A stretch of DNA of 40,461 bases from Streptomyces hayashii (GTDB taxonomy: Bacteria > Actinomycetota > Actinomycetes > Streptomycetales > Streptomycetaceae): assembly GCF_024539815.1 (NCBI RefSeq), contig NZ_JAHHIU010000010.1, forward strand, positions 1 to 40,461, written 5' to 3'. Made by a program: the position numbers and the translations under genes. Under the pieces are notes generated by a model. That model saw only the letters and a list, made by a program, of their open reading frames with translations, had not been told where the DNA came from and made no database searches. Below are positions 1 to 7,345 of the stretch, piece by piece; the stretch's first letter is position 1; each line of letters opens with the position of its first letter.

Positions 1-1266
1 GCCGTAGGACGCCGGGGCCACGGCAGCCGGGGCCATGGCGGCCGGGGCCATGGCAGCCGGGGCCATGGCGGCCGGGGCCGCCGGCGGCCTGCCGCCGGTC
101 CGCTGACGCGCCCCGGCCAGCCCCGGTTGAGGCGGTTCCGCGAGGTCGGCCGAGCCGCCGGCGAAGGCCTCCGGGTAGGCGCTGACGGGGAGCGGCACGG
201 AGGGGGGAGCGCCGTAGCCCGCGGGCGCAGCCGCCGCGAGCGGCCCGCCGCCGCCCACCGGCATGGAGCCGGGCCCGCAGGCGCCCGCCCCGTCGGTACG
301 GGCGCCACCCCCGTCGTAGCCGGCGAACAGGTCGGCCAGGCCCGTCGGCGGCTCGCGCCAGCCGGACGGTGCGGGGGAGGGCTGACGCCGTCCGATGCGC
401 GTCGAGCGGAGTCTGGGCAGATCGGTACGGCGGCGCAGGTCGGCGGTGGCCAGGGCGATGTGCACGCCGGTCCAGTCCTCGCCGGTGCGCTGGGCGACGG
501 AGGCCCGCAGCACCAGACGACCGCTGCCGTCGCCGGGACGGTGGCTGAGCCGGTAGGCCGGCGCCCACACGGCGCCCGGTACCGCGTACTCGACCTCCAC
601 CTCCACCTCTGTCCCGGCCTCGCCGTCCGTCCCGGTCTCCGCGTCCGCTGTCGCATCGACGCGGACGTCGAAGGTCAGGATCGCCGAGACCGTCGTCCGC
701 ACTGTCGAGGACGGCGCGTCGGTGGAAGCGCGGTCGAGCCGGTCGGCGGCGAGCAGGAACGCGTTCTCGGCGCGCTCCAGCGACTCCTCCAGCTCGACGA
801 GACGGGTGTGCAGGCCGGTCAGCCGCTCGTCGACGAACTCGGCGAGACCCAGCCACGCGTCCACGGGGGTGCGGCGGTGCGGGTCCTCCCGCCGGCGCGC
901 GGGAGGGACCGGGCGCACAGCCCTGACCTCCTCGATCAGAGCCAGTTGCCGGTCCCTGCGACCCTGAGCCGCCGCCCGTGCGTCGCGCAGCCGCTCCACC
1001 TCGCGTCGCAACGTGTCGGACCCGGCGCCGCCGTCGAGCGGCGCGGCCTCGATGTCCACGCGCGCCTCGACGACGCGCGCCACCCGGGCTCCCGTGACCC
1101 GGGCCCGCAGGGAACCCGGGTCCAGCGAACGCGGCAGTCCCGTCACCCGGACCCGGCCGTCCGGCGGCACGACGCCCCGGGCCAGCCGGTGGCAGAGCGC
1201 CCCCTGTGCGTACACCACGACCGCGTCGAGGGCCGACCCCCACCGCTGTGCCGTCTCAGCCGTCAT
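1..1266 (-). CDS. DUF4139 (MuiA-like) domain protein, 5' part; runs off left edge
   Basis: An open frame of 422 codons starts at an ATG with GGGGGA/GGAG upstream and continues past base 1, so the C-terminus is missing. The N-terminal ~110 residues fit the DUF4140 cap of the mucoidy-inhibitor MuiA family. Residues 85-115 and 150-180 look coiled-coil forming. From about residue 190 the DUF4139 beta domain begins, with the family-like segment VWAPAYRLSHRP and the hallmark QRTGEDWTGV near residue 260. Residues 310-422 are a low-complexity Gly/Ala/Pro insert ending in repeats of P-A-A-M-A. Function is not established for the family. No signal peptide is visible, so it is probably cytoplasmic. It lies 106 bp downstream of the tetR-like gene on the same strand. 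Family assignment is fairly firm, biochemical role unknown. Confidence 0.8.
   Translation of the reverse strand, partial: MTAETAQRWGSALDAVVVYAQGALCHRLARGVVPPDGRVRVTGLPRSLDPGSLRARVTGARVARVVEARVDIEAAPLDGGAGSDTLRREVERLRDARAAAQGRRDRQLALIEEVRAVRPVPPARRREDPHRRTPVDAWLGLAEFVDERLTGLHTRLVELEESLERAENAFLLAADRLDRASTDAPSSTVRTTVSAILTFDVRVDATADAETGTDGEAGTEVEVEVEYAVPGAVWAPAYRLSHRPGDGSGRLVLRASVAQRTGEDWTGVHIALATADLRRRTDLPRLRSTRIGRRQPSPAPSGWREPPTGLADLFAGYDGGGARTDGAGACGPGSMPVGGGGPLAAAAPAGYGAPPSVPLPVSAYPEAFAGGSADLAEPPQPGLAGARQRTGGRPPAAPAAMAPAAMAPAAMAPAAVAPASYG
11..85. repeat. 15-bp in-frame tandem repeat
   Basis: About five copies of a 15-bp unit (GCCGGGGCCATGGCR) lie head to tail inside the DUF4139 gene. The unit length keeps the frame and encodes the pentapeptide repeat P-A-A-M-A on the minus strand. 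The first and last copies have diverged. Copy number is likely to vary between strains by slippage. Confidence 0.85.
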
Positions 1267-1372
1267 GTGCTCCGTCCCCCGTCACGCCGGTCGGAGGTGA
1301 AGCCTACTGGTGGGCCCTCGGGCGCGGGCAGGCGGACGGAAGACACGCGGTGGCCGTCGACGCCGGGGAGGC

Positions 1373-1936
1373 TCAACCGGCGCGCAGGCCCCGGTCCACG
1401 AAGGCGATCAGCCACTCGAAGCTCTCGTCGACGTCGGCGCTCCACTGGAAGCCGTTGGACGACTGCAAGGTGGCGAAGCCGTGGCAGAGGCTGCGGAGCA
1501 TGCGCAGGGCGTGATCCACCTCCGACTCCGCGATCGCGTAGCTGCGCAGGACCGCCGTGAACGAGGCCAGCAGCCGTTCGCCCTCTGCGGCCGGCGGATC
1601 GGCGGGGCCGGACGGTTCCACGCCGATGGTGGCGGCGTACCGGCCGGGGTGTTCCACGACGAAGGCGCGGAAGGCGCGCGCCGCGGCCGCCAGGGCGTCT
1701 CGGCCCGCCCGTCCCTGGACCGCGACGCCGACGGCGTCGGCGGCCTCGCCCAGCGCCAGGGCCGCGATGCGGCGGTTCAGGTCTTCCTGGCCGCCCACGT
1801 GCTTGTACAGGGACGGGGTGCGCACGCCGACGCGCTCGGCCAGCAGTCCCATCGTCAGCCGGTCGAGGCCCACCTCGTCGGCCAGAGCGGCGCCGGCCGC
1901 GACCACGGCGGCCCGGTCCAGGCCGGCCCTAGGCAC
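1373..1936 (-). CDS. TetR family transcriptional regulator
   Basis: A 187-residue repressor-type protein. The N-terminal HTH is clear: after a short helix it reads DRLTMGLLAERVGV followed by RTPSLYKHVGGQEDL, the usual TetR recognition helix with the SLYKHV signature (residues about 8-55). The remainder is an all-helical ligand/dimer domain of the short TetR_C type found in many actinobacteria. The start is a GTG that overlaps the last codons of the upstream hydrolase gene by 8 bp, so translation is probably coupled. The pair most likely forms one transcript, and the regulator probably acts on the paired palindromes upstream of the hydrolase. The ligand cannot be read from sequence. Confidence 0.9.
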   Translation of the reverse strand: MPRAGLDRAAVVAAGAALADEVGLDRLTMGLLAERVGVRTPSLYKHVGGQEDLNRRIAALALGEAADAVGVAVQGRAGRDALAAAARAFRAFVVEHPGRYAATIGVEPSGPADPPAAEGERLLASFTAVLRSYAIAESEVDHALRMLRSLCHGFATLQSSNGFQWSADVDESFEWLIAFVDRGLRAG

Positions 1937-2765
1937 GAGCCGCGTCCGATCGGAGGAACGCGAGCACCAGGGCAGCCACCCGGTCGGGGAACTGGTGGTG
2001 CGGGTAGTGTCCCGCGCCCTCGATCATCTCCAGCCGGCCGAGGCCGGACGGCAGGGCGTCGACGACCGCCGAACCCTCGGCGTGCGGGTCGGCCCAGTCG
2101 GGGTCGTGCGTGCCCATCACGACCAGGACCGGGCAGCGCACGGCGCCGAGCTGGGCGCCCGCGTCGGTGGGGGCGCTGCGACCCATGCCCTGCATGGCCT
2201 TCATCCGGCCCGGCTCGCGCAGCCGGGATTCGATGAGGCCGAGCCGCTCGGCCCAGTCGGCCGGCTTCGCGCCGGGGTAGGCCACGTCGAGGTACGAGCG
2301 CCAGAGCGGCACGCTGCCCAGGACGCCCGCGCCGACCAGGCGCGGCATGGCCTGCCGGAAACGCTTCACCCGCAGGTCGCCGAGGCGCGGCGACTGCTTG
2401 CGGGTGAAGGGCGCCAACTCGACGACGGCGGTGATCAGGGACGGGTCCTGCGCCGCGGCGATGGTGGCGGCGCCGCCGGACACGGAGTGGCCGACGAGGA
2501 CGGCGGGGCCGCCCAGGTGGCGGACGACGGCGAGCAGATCGCCGGCGATCGCGGTGCGGCTCCAGTCGGGCCAGTCGACGCTCGACTCGCCGCAGCCGCG
2601 CAGGTCGACGGCGGCGACCCGGTACCCCGCCGCGAGCAGCGGGGGGACGACGGCACGGTAGGCGGCGCGGCTGTCGCCCATGCCGTGCGCGAGCACGACC
2701 AGGGGCCCGGATCCCGCCACTTCGTAAGCGATCGTGCCGCCGTCGACGGTCAGGTACTCGGTCAT
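1929..2765 (-). CDS. alpha/beta hydrolase
   Basis: A 278-residue alpha/beta-hydrolase fold protein. Visible landmarks are the oxyanion-side HGMG (VVLAHGMGDSRAAYR), the nucleophile elbow GHSVSGG, an acid Asp in GTHDPDW and the catalytic His in GAGHYPHHQ. The start MTEYLTVDGG is preceded by AGGGGG at good spacing. A longer upstream frame exists but is Arg/Pro-rich and runs through the promoter, so it is rejected. It looks like a small-molecule esterase, epoxide hydrolase or lactonase-type enzyme; the substrate is unknown. It is followed with overlap by the tetR-like gene and preceded by two palindromic operators, which suggests induction by its substrate or a related compound. Confidence 0.9.
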   Translation of the reverse strand: MTEYLTVDGGTIAYEVAGSGPLVVLAHGMGDSRAAYRAVVPPLLAAGYRVAAVDLRGCGESSVDWPDWSRTAIAGDLLAVVRHLGGPAVLVGHSVSGGAATIAAAQDPSLITAVVELAPFTRKQSPRLGDLRVKRFRQAMPRLVGAGVLGSVPLWRSYLDVAYPGAKPADWAERLGLIESRLREPGRMKAMQGMGRSAPTDAGAQLGAVRCPVLVVMGTHDPDWADPHAEGSAVVDALPSGLGRLEMIEGAGHYPHHQFPDRVAALVLAFLRSDAARA

Positions 2766-2784
2766 GGCATCCCCCTGCGCGGTG

Positions 2785-2831
2785 GCTAATGCTGTTAGCT
2801 TAAAGCTAATGTCGTTAGCCTCGCTTGTCAA
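2785..2831 (-). promoter_or_regulatory. Promoter with two TetR-type palindromic operators
   Basis: Two 15-bp palindromes of the form GCTAA-N5-TTAGC lie at 2785-2799 and 2805-2819, 20 bp apart centre to centre, so they fall on nearly the same helix face. On the minus strand a perfect TTGACA (2831-2826) is followed after 17 bp by TAGCTT (2808-2803), a plausible -35/-10 pair. The upstream operator lies across the spacer and -10, and the other lies just downstream. Binding here would block RNA polymerase. The owner is inferred to be the TetR protein encoded by the same operon. Confidence 0.8.
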
Positions 2832-3346
2832 CGGCCGAGTTTTCGGGGGGTGTCGGCCGCGCTTGCGCGGGGCGGCGGTCGGTCCCGGCCGGGTGGTCGG
2901 CCGAGCCGTGGCCGGTGATCGGCATGGAGAAAATCTGTAGCGGCGGGAGTAGACATGGGCTCGCTGCAGAGCTAGAGTTTCTGGCGTACTCAGAAAGTCG
3001 AACGAAGAGGGCGCGGCCGACACGAGCTTGCCGCGCGTGCACGACCAGCAGGACGCGGCCCCACGCGGGTCGTGAGCAGTATCCGCGGTATCCAGCAGTG
3101 CAACCGAGTGATCGAAGGTAAGGAGCGCACGCCATCAGGATCGCCCGGGCGAGGAAGCAGTCCGCCCGGGTACCGCAGGCCCCGGATTGGAAGGTGGTCC
3201 CCGGTCACGCATCCGCGATCCCCGCAGCCGCACCCTCCCGGGTGCACCCTGCGGAACAAAAAACCGGCGCAGTCGGTCGGCAGATGGTGTTGAAGGCTCG
3301 GGGCCCGGGTGCCGGCATGGCACCCGGGCCCCCCGACGCGTCTTTT
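2832..3346 (+). other. Long untranslated stretch with several stem-loops, leader of the MerR-like gene
   Basis: This ~515-bp gap has no convincing gene. On the plus strand I see a series of perfect stems: TTTCTG/CAGAAA (2978-2983 with 2991-2996), which competes with GAGT/ACTC at 2975-2991; GCGCGGC/GCCGCGC (3011-3017 with 3030-3036); CCCGGGCG/CGCCCGGG (3144-3151 with 3163-3170) with AGGAAG in its loop; a two-part hairpin at 3222-3254; and a 14-bp stem at 3300-3332. A purine-rich AAGGTAAGGAG lies near 3115-3125. The density of stems ahead of one small regulator gene suggests a structured leader or a separate small RNA. I do not recognise the family. Confidence 0.5.
3300..3346 (+). terminator. 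Strong hairpin just before the MerR-like gene (terminator or attenuator)
   Basis: A perfect 14-bp stem (3300-3313 with 3319-3332) with a 5-nt loop GGCAT, followed after a few bases by TCTTTT. It ends only 28 bp before the start codon and immediately upstream of the GGAAGAAGAGG ribosome-binding region. It therefore either ends an upstream small transcript or works as an attenuator for the gene below. Confidence 0.65.
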
Positions 3347-3360
3347 GGAAGAAGAGGTCT

Positions 3361-3720
3361 ATGCCCCCTCGCAGTACCCCATCCGTCGCCCCCATCGACG
3401 ACGACGACTATCCCGCCTACACCATGGGCCGGGCCGCCGAGATGCTCGGCACCACCCCCGCCTTCCTCCGCGCCCTCGGCGAACACCGGCTGATCACCCC
3501 GCTGCGCTCCGACGGCGGCCACCGCCGCTACTCCCGCTATCAACTGCGCGTCGCGGGCCGGGCCCGCGAACTCGTCGACCAGGGGACCCCGATCGAGGCG
3601 GCCTGCCGCATCGTCATCCTTGAGGACCAGCTCGAAGAGGCTCAGCGCATCAACGACCAACTGCGCGCTCAGGACGGCCCGCCGCATCCCACGGCCTCGA
3701 CGACCTCCGCCTCGCCCTGA
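3361..3720 (+). CDS. small MerR-type helix-turn-helix regulator
   Basis: A 119-residue protein. Residues 18-60 hold a MerR-type winged helix: YTMGRAAEMLGTTPAFLRALGEHRLI, then the wing LRSDGGHRRYSRYQL. A second helical part (ARELVDQGTPIEAACRIV) follows, and residues 88-103 form a short coiled coil (LEDQLEEAQRINDQL) suited to dimerisation. No metal-binding Cys cluster or effector domain is present, so ligand sensing by the protein alone is unlikely. The ATG follows GGAAGAAGAGG. It stands alone between its structured leader and a strong terminator. The DNA target is unknown. Confidence 0.9.
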   Translation: MPPRSTPSVAPIDDDDYPAYTMGRAAEMLGTTPAFLRALGEHRLITPLRSDGGHRRYSRYQLRVAGRARELVDQGTPIEAACRIVILEDQLEEAQRINDQLRAQDGPPHPTASTTSASP

Positions 3721-3725
3721 TCCGT

Positions 3726-3753
3726 CGGCGGGCGCCGGCCTCGGCGCCCGCCG
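3726..3753 (+). terminator. Intrinsic-type terminator after the MerR-like gene
   Basis: A perfect 11-bp stem (CGGCGGGCGCC with its complement) around a 6-nt loop begins five bases after the stop codon. There is no T-tract, which is common in high-GC actinobacteria. Confidence 0.75.
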
Positions 3754-3768
3754 GGCCCCGGTCCCGCC

Positions 3769-3793
3769 GTGTGCGCCGCGTCGGCGCGGGTAT
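3769..3793 (+). promoter_or_regulatory. Candidate SigB/SigF-type promoter for the SRPBCC gene
   Basis: GTGT, then 15 bp, then GGGTAT. This matches the published Streptomyces SigB pattern GNNT-N14-16-GGGTA(C/T). Transcription would start about 55 bp before the ATG of the SRPBCC gene. The same layout recurs at two other genes in this window. Confidence 0.55.
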
Positions 3794-3852
3794 CCGCTCC
3801 GCACACCGCCAGTTTCGGGGACCCTCCCCGAACCCGACCGGGAGAGGTGCTC

Positions 3853-4278
3853 ATGTCCGCGTCCCTCGTGGAGACCGTCGATGTCGAAGCCCCCGTCAGC
3901 GTCGCCTGGGGGCTGTGGAGCGATGTGACACGGTGGCCGTCCTTCCTGAGCCATGTGCGTCTGGTGGAACGGCTGGACGACCGCCGTTTCGCCTGGCAGC
4001 TCCAACTGCCCGGCGTCGACAAGAACTTCGTGGCCGAACTGGCCGAGGTCGTCCCGCAGGAGCGCATCGCCTGGCACACCGTGGAGGGCGTCGACCATGC
4101 GGGCGTGGTCACCTTCCACCGGCTGAGCGACACCACGAGCCGCGTGACGGTGCAGATCGCATACGACCCCAAGGGGTTCGTCGAGCATCTCGGCGCGCTC
4201 ACCAACCTCGACTCGGTCCTGGCCAACTACGACCTCGGCGAGTTCCAGAAACTGGCCGAGCGGACCGCGGCGTCCTGA
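3853..4278 (+). CDS. SRPBCC (START-like) family protein
   Basis: A 141-residue single-domain protein of the polyketide-cyclase/START-like fold. It opens with the usual strand and bulky helix (VETVDVEAPVSVAWGLWSDVTRWPSF), continues through a long beta-sheet region, and ends in the C-terminal helix that lids the hydrophobic cavity. GGAGAGG precedes the ATG. Such proteins bind hydrophobic ligands or act as small hydrolases/cyclases, and the substrate here cannot be inferred. The segment RLVERLDDRRFAWQ resembles the stress-associated cyclase/dehydrase subgroup. A GNNT-N15-GGGTAT promoter suggests induction by a SigB-like factor. No biosynthetic partners are adjacent. Confidence 0.85.
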   Translation: MSASLVETVDVEAPVSVAWGLWSDVTRWPSFLSHVRLVERLDDRRFAWQLQLPGVDKNFVAELAEVVPQERIAWHTVEGVDHAGVVTFHRLSDTTSRVTVQIAYDPKGFVEHLGALTNLDSVLANYDLGEFQKLAERTAAS

Positions 4279-4391
4279 CCGGCGCGAACGCCGGGCCCCT
4301 GTGCCGTCGGCGGCAGGCTGCCGCACACGCCCCGTCTTCGTGTCGCTTGCGGCGACGGCCGGTCGGTCCGGCCCCGACCTCCCTCGGCGGG

Positions 4392-4778
4392 CTACGCGCT
4401 GTGCACCAGCTGGATCAGGTTGCCGCAGGTGTCGTCCAGGACCGCGGTGGTGACCGGGCCCATCTCCAGCGGCTCCTGGGTGAAGCGCACCCCGAGCCCG
4501 CGCAGCCGGTCGAACTCCGCCCGTACGTCGTCCACGGCGAAGGAGGTGGCGGGGATGCCGTCCTCGACCAACGCGGTCTTGTATGGACGCACGGCGGGGT
4601 GGCCGGAGGGTTCGAGCAGCAGCTCGGTGCCTTCTGGATCCTCCGGCGACACCACGGTCAGCCATCGGTGCTCGCCGAGGGGCACGTCGTGCTTCTTCAC
4701 GAAGCCCAGCACGTCCGTGTAGAAACGCAGCGCCGTCTCCTGGTCGTCCACGAAGACGCTGGAAAGGTGGATCCTCAT
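4392..4778 (-). CDS. VOC (glyoxalase/bleomycin-resistance) family protein
   Basis: A 128-residue vicinal-oxygen-chelate protein with two beta-alpha-beta-beta-beta halves: IHLSSVFVDDQETALRFYTDVLGF at the N-terminus and GIPATSFAVDDVRAEFDRLRGLG in the second half, ending with DTCGNLIQLV. A metal-type His (residue 3) and a C-terminal Glu/Gln position are visible but not decisive. The ATG overlaps the stop codon of the upstream arsR-like gene as ATGA, and GGGAGAGC lies upstream, so the two genes are translationally coupled. The pairing with a repressor suggests a role against a small toxic molecule or antibiotic, by binding or isomerisation. The substrate is unknown. Confidence 0.9.
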   Translation of the reverse strand: MRIHLSSVFVDDQETALRFYTDVLGFVKKHDVPLGEHRWLTVVSPEDPEGTELLLEPSGHPAVRPYKTALVEDGIPATSFAVDDVRAEFDRLRGLGVRFTQEPLEMGPVTTAVLDDTCGNLIQLVHSA

Positions 4779-5068
4779 GGGGTGCTCTCCCGTGGGTCGG
4801 GCCTGAGCCACCGGGTCGCGATGCGCTCAAGGGGTTCGGTGTTCAGGTCGTGGAACTTGTAGCGGCCCTCGCGCCGGGAGACCACGAGGCCCGCCGATTC
4901 GAGGACGGCCAGATGCTGGCTGACGGCCTGGCGGGACAGTCCGAGGCCGTGCCTGGTCGTCAGTCGTGAGCAGATCTCGAACAGTGTCTGCCCGTCGCGC
5001 TCCACCAACTCGTCGAGGATGCGCCGACGGGTGGGGTCGGCCAGCGCCTTGAAGACGTCCTCCGCCAT
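4775..5068 (-). CDS. ArsR-family winged-helix repressor
   Basis: A 97-residue regulator. The first helix [16 protein letters not shown] and the recognition part [33 protein letters not shown] are typical of the ArsR subgroup that often precedes VOC or SRPBCC genes. No Cys pair for metal sensing is present; the only Cys is in FEICSRL. So it probably responds to an organic ligand. I start it at MAEDVF. Another in-frame ATG lies 9 bp upstream, and neither has a clear Shine-Dalgarno, so a leaderless message is possible. A 28-bp palindrome covers the upstream start region. The stop codon overlaps the VOC start. Confidence 0.85.
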   Translation of the reverse strand: MAEDVFKALADPTRRRILDELVERDGQTLFEICSRLTTRHGLGLSRQAVSQHLAVLESAGLVVSRREGRYKFHDLNTEPLERIATRWLRPDPRESTP

Positions 5069-5076
5069 GGCGCCCA

Positions 5077-5104
5077 TGATAGGCAAGTGCTCACTTGCCT
5101 ATCA
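5077..5104 (-). promoter_or_regulatory. 28-bp palindromic operator at the arsR-like start
   Basis: TGATAGGCAAGTG, two bases, then its exact reverse complement: 13-bp arms with no mismatch. It begins within 10 bp of the chosen start codon and touches the alternative ATG at 5077. Occupancy would block the promoter or translation start of the arsR–VOC operon. Autoregulation by the ArsR protein is inferred. Confidence 0.8.
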
Positions 5105-5225
5105 AGTGGCGTCGCCGCAGGACGGAGCAGACACGTCCCGTACTCGTCGAGCCCGTGACTTCTCCCTCACGGGCGTGAGGCACGGCCGTCCGCGGGAAGG
5201 AGAGTCCGTGACCCAGGAGGCGGAA

Positions 5226-6428
5226 GTGACACGTGACCGAATCGGACTCGCAGAGGTGCTCGCCGCTGCGGAGGACGCCGCTCCGGTGGGCTCCCTCGAC
5301 GTCGTGGCGCGCAACCTGCGCGACCGGTTCGGCGCGCGCTACGTGTCGTTCCTCTTCCTCGACGTCGTCGGCCGACGCCTGCTGCGGGTCAGCGACAGGA
5401 CGGCCGGACAGGACGGGCAGCGCACCGGTCAGGTCCCCCTCGCCGGCAGCAGCGTCTACGACGACGTCCTGCGCACCCAGAAGCCGATGTGTGCGCCGCA
5501 GGGCGACCAGGGGCAGCGGGTGCTCGCCCCCGTCACGAACCGCGGCGACGTCATCGGCGTGCTGGAGCTGTTCCTCACCGAGGTCACGGAGGACGTCCTG
5601 GAGCAGGTGGAGGAGGTCGCGCACGCGCTGGCGTACATCATCGTCACCGACCGGCGGTTCACCGACCTCTACCACTGGGGCAACCGCACCACCACCGTGA
5701 GCCTGGCCGCCGAGATCCAACGTCAGCTGCTGCCCTCGGCCCCGTCCTGCGAGGCCGCCGAGTTCGCCCTCGCGGGCGCCCTGGTCCCCGCCTCCGACAT
5801 CGCCGGCGACACCTACGACTACTCCCTCGACCAGGAGTCCCTGCACCTGTCCATCACCGACGCCATGGGTCATGACGTCGACGCCTCGCTCATGGCCACC
5901 CTCCTGGTGAACGCCTCGCGCGGCGCGAGGCGCGCCGGGGTCGACCTCGCCGAACAGGCCCGCCAGACCCACCAGGCACTCCTCGACCACGGCCGACGGA
6001 CCTTCGCCACCGGGCAGTTGCTGCGCATCGCTCTGGACGGCACCGGCGCGCAGCTCGTCAACGCCGGCCACCCCTGGCCGCTGCGGCTGCGCGACGGCAC
6101 GGTCGAGCGACTGCGCCTGACCGTGAACCTGCCCTTCGGCGTCGTCGGTCAGGGCCTGTATCCGACGCAGGACGTCGACCTGCGCCCCGGCGACCGTCTC
6201 CTGCTCTACACCGACGGCATGCAGGAACGCCAGGCGGAAGCGGTCGACCTGCCCGCCCTCCTGCGCGACACGGCGTCCGAGCACCCGCGCGAGGTGGTGC
6301 GCACACTGGTCCAGGAGGTCACGCTGGCCTGCCGCGGCCACGTGAAGGACGACGCCACCGTCCTCTGCCTGGACTGGCACGGCCCCGACCGCGGCGACCC
6401 CGTCGCGAACGCCGAAGCCGACGCCTGA
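5226..6428 (+). CDS. GAF-domain PP2C (SpoIIE/RsbU-type) serine phosphatase
   Basis: A 400-residue protein with an N-terminal GAF-like sensor (residues ~5-155, including [21 protein letters not shown] and [18 protein letters not shown]) and a C-terminal PP2C phosphatase. Metal-binding Asp motifs are intact: [31 protein letters not shown] and [10 protein letters not shown]. The joining segment [21 protein letters not shown] may form a signalling helix. Such enzymes dephosphorylate STAS anti-anti-sigma proteins to release a sigma factor. The GTG used here follows AGGAGG at 5 bp; a GTG 18 bp upstream with GGAAGGAG is also possible. It is closely similar to the phosphatase at 24.9 kb. No STAS or HATPase gene is adjacent to this copy. 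Confidence 0.9.
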   Translation: MTRDRIGLAEVLAAAEDAAPVGSLDVVARNLRDRFGARYVSFLFLDVVGRRLLRVSDRTAGQDGQRTGQVPLAGSSVYDDVLRTQKPMCAPQGDQGQRVLAPVTNRGDVIGVLELFLTEVTEDVLEQVEEVAHALAYIIVTDRRFTDLYHWGNRTTTVSLAAEIQRQLLPSAPSCEAAEFALAGALVPASDIAGDTYDYSLDQESLHLSITDAMGHDVDASLMATLLVNASRGARRAGVDLAEQARQTHQALLDHGRRTFATGQLLRIALDGTGAQLVNAGHPWPLRLRDGTVERLRLTVNLPFGVVGQGLYPTQDVDLRPGDRLLLYTDGMQERQAEAVDLPALLRDTASEHPREVVRTLVQEVTLACRGHVKDDATVLCLDWHGPDRGDPVANAEADA

Positions 6429-6520
6429 GCGACGTGCACGCCGTGCGCGCCGCCGCCGGCCGTGCGCAGCGGTCCGGCCGCCGGCCGACGAGGCGTGCGG
6501 TACGGCGCGACAGCCCCTCC

Positions 6521-7345
6521 TCACAGGGTCTCCTGCGGTTTGCGTCCCCAGGCGGTGAACATGCCGGCCGACAACGCGGCGCAGTCGTCGGAGTCCAGGT
6601 AGCGGACCGCCTCGTCCACGCCCGCGTCGTCGATCAGGCCGGTCGCGACCATCGCCGTCCTGCTGCGCTCCCAGGTGTCCGCCCAGAAGCGGCTGAGGGG
6701 ACTGCCCGGTGTCAGCGGCGGCACATGGACCTCGGCGGCGACGGACACCAGCCCCGCCCCGCGCAGCAGCCGCGGGTACGACAACACCCAGGAGACGTCC
6801 GTGCCGATGGTGGTCCGCAGGCCCTGCCACATCGCCCGCATCGCCGTGCCGTACGGCGTGGCGGGCGTGAGGTCGCTCGTGAGGTCCACCGCGTCGCTGA
6901 GCACCAACAGACCGCCGGGCGCGACGAGTTCGGCCAGCGTGCCGAGCAGGCGTTCACGAGCGGGCAGATGCATCAGCACGAAACGGGCGTGGACGAGCGA
7001 GAACCGGCCCGGCACGGACCGCGGGTCGGTGATGTCGGCCTCCAGCACGTCGAGCCCGGGCGTCGGCCGTGCGTCGAGGAAGCGTGTGTCGCGGTCCACG
7101 GCGAGCACGCTCGCCACTCCGGCCTCCTCCAGCAGCCGCCGGGAGACCGTGCCGGTGCCGGCGCCCACGTCCAGGCAGCGCATGCCCGGGCCGACCCCGA
7201 GTGCCCGCAGCCGAGCCATGGTGATGTCGTCGTAGGCGAGCGCGCCGAAGTCGATGCGCTCGCCCTCGCCCGCCTGCTCCGGCCGGAAGACGGCCTCGCC
7301 GTAACGGCCGTCGCCCGCCGCGGCCCCGTGCCGAGCGGCCGTCAT
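6521..7345 (-). CDS. class I SAM-dependent methyltransferase
   Basis: A 274-residue methyltransferase. Motif I is MRCLDVGAGTGTVSRRLL near residue 55, followed by the acidic motif LAVDRDTRFLD, then DVLEADITD and the post-motif VHARFVLMHLPARERLL with LAPGGLLVLSD-type motif III. The remainder is a substrate-recognition region with WQGLRTTIGTDVSWVLSYPRLL. Substrate is not readable; small-molecule O- or C-methylation is most likely. The ATG overlaps the stop codon of a 45-codon upstream ORF (ATGA), which implies coupling. The gene converges with the GAF–PP2C gene. Confidence 0.9.
   Translation of the reverse strand: MTAARHGAAAGDGRYGEAVFRPEQAGEGERIDFGALAYDDITMARLRALGVGPGMRCLDVGAGTGTVSRRLLEEAGVASVLAVDRDTRFLDARPTPGLDVLEADITDPRSVPGRFSLVHARFVLMHLPARERLLGTLAELVAPGGLLVLSDAVDLTSDLTPATPYGTAMRAMWQGLRTTIGTDVSWVLSYPRLLRGAGLVSVAAEVHVPPLTPGSPLSRFWADTWERSRTAMVATGLIDDAGVDEAVRYLDSDDCAALSAGMFTAWGRKPQETL

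Noticed and set aside
2766..3023. N-terminal extension of the alpha/beta hydrolase
   Set aside because: The added residues run through the promoter and operators and are Arg/Pro-rich. The internal ATG has a good ribosome site.
3149..3173. GGGTAC at 3168 as a SigB-type promoter
   Set aside because: No GNNT lies 14-16 bp upstream; the hexamer is part of a perfect stem-loop.
3205..4830. 541-codon minus-strand open frame
   Set aside because: It crosses the MerR, SRPBCC and VOC genes antisense or out of frame, and its composition is that of a high-GC shadow.
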